Positions 7,096-8,238 of a DNA stretch of 8,238 nt are shown piece after piece (position 1 is the first letter of the stretch; every line of letters begins with the position of its first letter). The stretch is taken from the NCBI GenBank assembly GCA_002404375.1, contig DHJO01000083.1, positions 19,744 to 27,981 on the forward strand. Reading direction: 5' to 3'. The translations under genes and the position numbers were made by a program. This stretch comes from Gemmatimonadales bacterium UBA4718 (lineage in GTDB: Bacteria > Gemmatimonadota > Gemmatimonadetes > Gemmatimonadales > Gemmatimonadaceae). The notes beneath the pieces were generated by a model. The model saw nothing but the letters and a program-made list of their open reading frames with translations. It made no database searches and was not told the origin of the DNA.

Positions 7096-8045
7096 CGCAA
7101 CAGCCGCTCTGTGAAAACGAATCCGAGAAATACGATGCTAATCACGCCGTTCATGGTGAAAAACGCGGCATCGAGGCGCGAGAAATCGTCAACCTTCACG
7201 AGTAAGTGCTCGTAGAGCAGCAGCGCTCCCGCGACCAGCACACCAACGAAATAGACAACACCCGCGCCGGCACCGAGTCCAGCGATTGCGAGCGCTGCCA
7301 CCGTCGTCAGATGCAGCAGACGCGCGATGCGGAGCGCATTCGCCTCTCCGAAAGTTGCTGGGACTGAATACAGTCCGTTCTCACGATCAAACGAGACATC
7401 CTGCAACGCATAGAGGATATCGAATCCGCCGACCCACGTCGCCACAGCCATCGCAAGAGCGATCAACATCCACCACGGCTCGCTCCAGTGTCCCGTGATC
7501 GCGAGATAGCCTCCCACCGGGGCTATCGAAAGTCCGACGCCCAGCACGATGTGCGACCAGCGAGTGAACCGCTTGGTATAGCTGTAGAAAAACACCCACG
7601 CGAGCGCCACCGGCGCCAGGGCCAGGCACAGGAGATTCAACTGCCACGCGCAGGCAAGAAAGAGGAGTGATGCCATCACTACTGCCACGCTGGCCTCGCG
7701 CACGCTCATCGCGCCGGAGGGTATCTCCCTCGAGCTGGTTCGTGGATTCCGCGCGTCGATCTCCCGATCGGCAATCCGATTGAACCCCATCGCCGCGAAA
7801 CGCGCGCTCGTGAACGCGACGACGACCCAGACCACGTCGCCAATGGTTATCGGCGCCACGTAGCTCGCTAGCACCACTCCTACCAGCGCAAACGGAAGCG
7901 CAAAGATCGTGTGCGGCAGGCGAACGAGATTCGCGTGGCGGAGGAGCACGCTTTGACCGCGCAAAGTTTGACCCTCGCGTGCGGCCACCGGCGTCGGACT
8001 GCCGGAACTACCCGTCATTCGTCCGCCATCTCTCTGCTCGCTCAC
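7092..8045 (-). CDS. ubiA: UbiA-family aromatic polyprenyltransferase (probable quinone pathway)
   Basis: This integral membrane enzyme transfers a polyprenyl chain to an aromatic acid. The 317-residue protein has about 8-9 hydrophobic segments (roughly 44-62, 70-88, 118-134, 137-154, 164-184, 190-208, 243-280, 297-312). Both Mg-diphosphate motifs are present: NRIADREID (Asn89, Asp93, Asp97) and a second one with Asp209, Asp216 and Asp220 within YALQDVSFDRENGLYS. That second motif recalls the UbiA-like subgroup found in menaquinone-making bacteria (MqnP), which could be the better name; 4-hydroxybenzoate prenyltransferase is the alternative. The start is uncertain. The GTG at 8043-8045, with GGA 5 nt upstream, overlaps ubiD by 38 nt. 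The ATG at 8016-8018 would shorten the polar N-terminus by 9 residues and overlap by 11 nt. Family similarity begins near residue 38, so function is unaffected. Confidence 0.92.
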   Translation of the reverse strand: MSEQRDGGRMTGSSGSPTPVAAREGQTLRGQSVLLRHANLVRLPHTIFALPFALVGVVLASYVAPITIGDVVWVVVAFTSARFAAMGFNRIADREIDARNPRTSSREIPSGAMSVREASVAVVMASLLFLACAWQLNLLCLALAPVALAWVFFYSYTKRFTRWSHIVLGVGLSIAPVGGYLAITGHWSEPWWMLIALAMAVATWVGGFDILYALQDVSFDRENGLYSVPATFGEANALRIARLLHLTTVAALAIAGLGAGAGVVYFVGVLVAGALLLYEHLLVKVDDFSRLDAAFFTMNGVISIVFLGFVFTERLLR

Positions 8046-8238
8046 CTGGTTCCAGTCCCAACTTCGACCACATCGCGTCCACCCGCTGCTTCGTCGCCGG
8101 ATCCATCTCGATCAGCTTAGGCCAGTTACGCGTGAACCCCTCCTCAGGCCATTTCCGCGTCGCGTCGATTCCCATCTTCGACCCATACGTGAACGCGCGA
8201 CTCGAGTGGTCGAGCACGTCGATCGGACCCATCGAGAA
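8008..8238 (-). CDS. ubiD: UbiD-family decarboxylase, C-terminal fragment (5' end beyond window)
   Basis: Only the last 76 residues are in the window, read on the minus strand and open at the right edge. The fragment carries PIDVLDHSSRAF, then GSKMGIDATRKWPEEGF and a final IEMD...RVDAMWSKLGL stretch. This is the characteristic C-terminus of UbiD-type prenyl-FMN-dependent decarboxylases, where the GSKMGIDAT segment is strongly conserved. Such enzymes remove the carboxylate from the prenylated ring in ubiquinone or futalosine-route menaquinone synthesis (UbiD or MqnL). The stop codon lies inside the start of ubiA, and ubiX follows, giving a compact ubiD-ubiA-ubiX operon. An internal Met at 8230-8232 is not the start, since the reading frame continues to the window edge. 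The catalytic core cannot be assessed. Confidence 0.9.
   Translation of the reverse strand, partial: FSMGPIDVLDHSSRAFTYGSKMGIDATRKWPEEGFTRNWPKLIEMDPATKQRVDAMWSKLGLEPGERAERWRTNDG

Overview
The window is GC-rich, dense bacterial chromosome with no mobile elements, RNA genes, CRISPR array or obvious transferred segment. Nine protein genes fill almost all of it, seven complete and two cut by the window edges. The gene content and weak Shine-Dalgarno signals suggest a non-proteobacterial, menaquinone-using heterotroph. My best guess is Gemmatimonadota, but that is an impression from protein style and cannot be proved without a database search.

Left block (1-1992, minus strand): glmM followed by glmS, 22 nt apart. 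They encode consecutive steps toward UDP-GlcNAc: GlmS makes glucosamine-6-P and GlmM isomerises it to glucosamine-1-P. GlmS is cut after 196 residues. The mutase carries motifs (SGVRG, TASHNP, DPDVDR, GGEGNGG) unlike those of the classical bacterial GlmM, so its assignment rests partly on its neighbour.

Middle block (2127-6492, plus strand): a tight four-gene run. It encodes a PLP-dependent trans-sulfuration enzyme (cystathionine gamma-synthase/lyase family), PurD (purine synthesis), MutM/Fpg (8-oxoguanine glycosylase) and a short UvrC-like GIY-YIG nuclease. The junctions are a 4-nt ATGA overlap, a 17-nt overlap and a 1-nt gap, so co-transcription and translational coupling are likely. A 134-nt divergent spacer (1993-2126) should hold the promoters for this run and for glmM-glmS.

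Right block (6496-8238, minus strand): ubiD (C-terminal part only), ubiA and ubiX, with all start/stop junctions overlapping. Together they encode a UbiD-type decarboxylase, a membrane prenyltransferase, and the flavin prenyltransferase that makes the prenylated FMN that UbiD needs. This is a quinone tail-attachment and decarboxylation cassette, either for menaquinone by the futalosine route or for ubiquinone. It converges on the middle block with only 3 nt between stop codons.

No clearly undescribed system is visible. The items most worth a second look are the short UvrC/Cho-like nuclease with its unusual cysteine spacing beside MutM, the altered DNA-intercalation residues in MutM, and the atypical GlmM.
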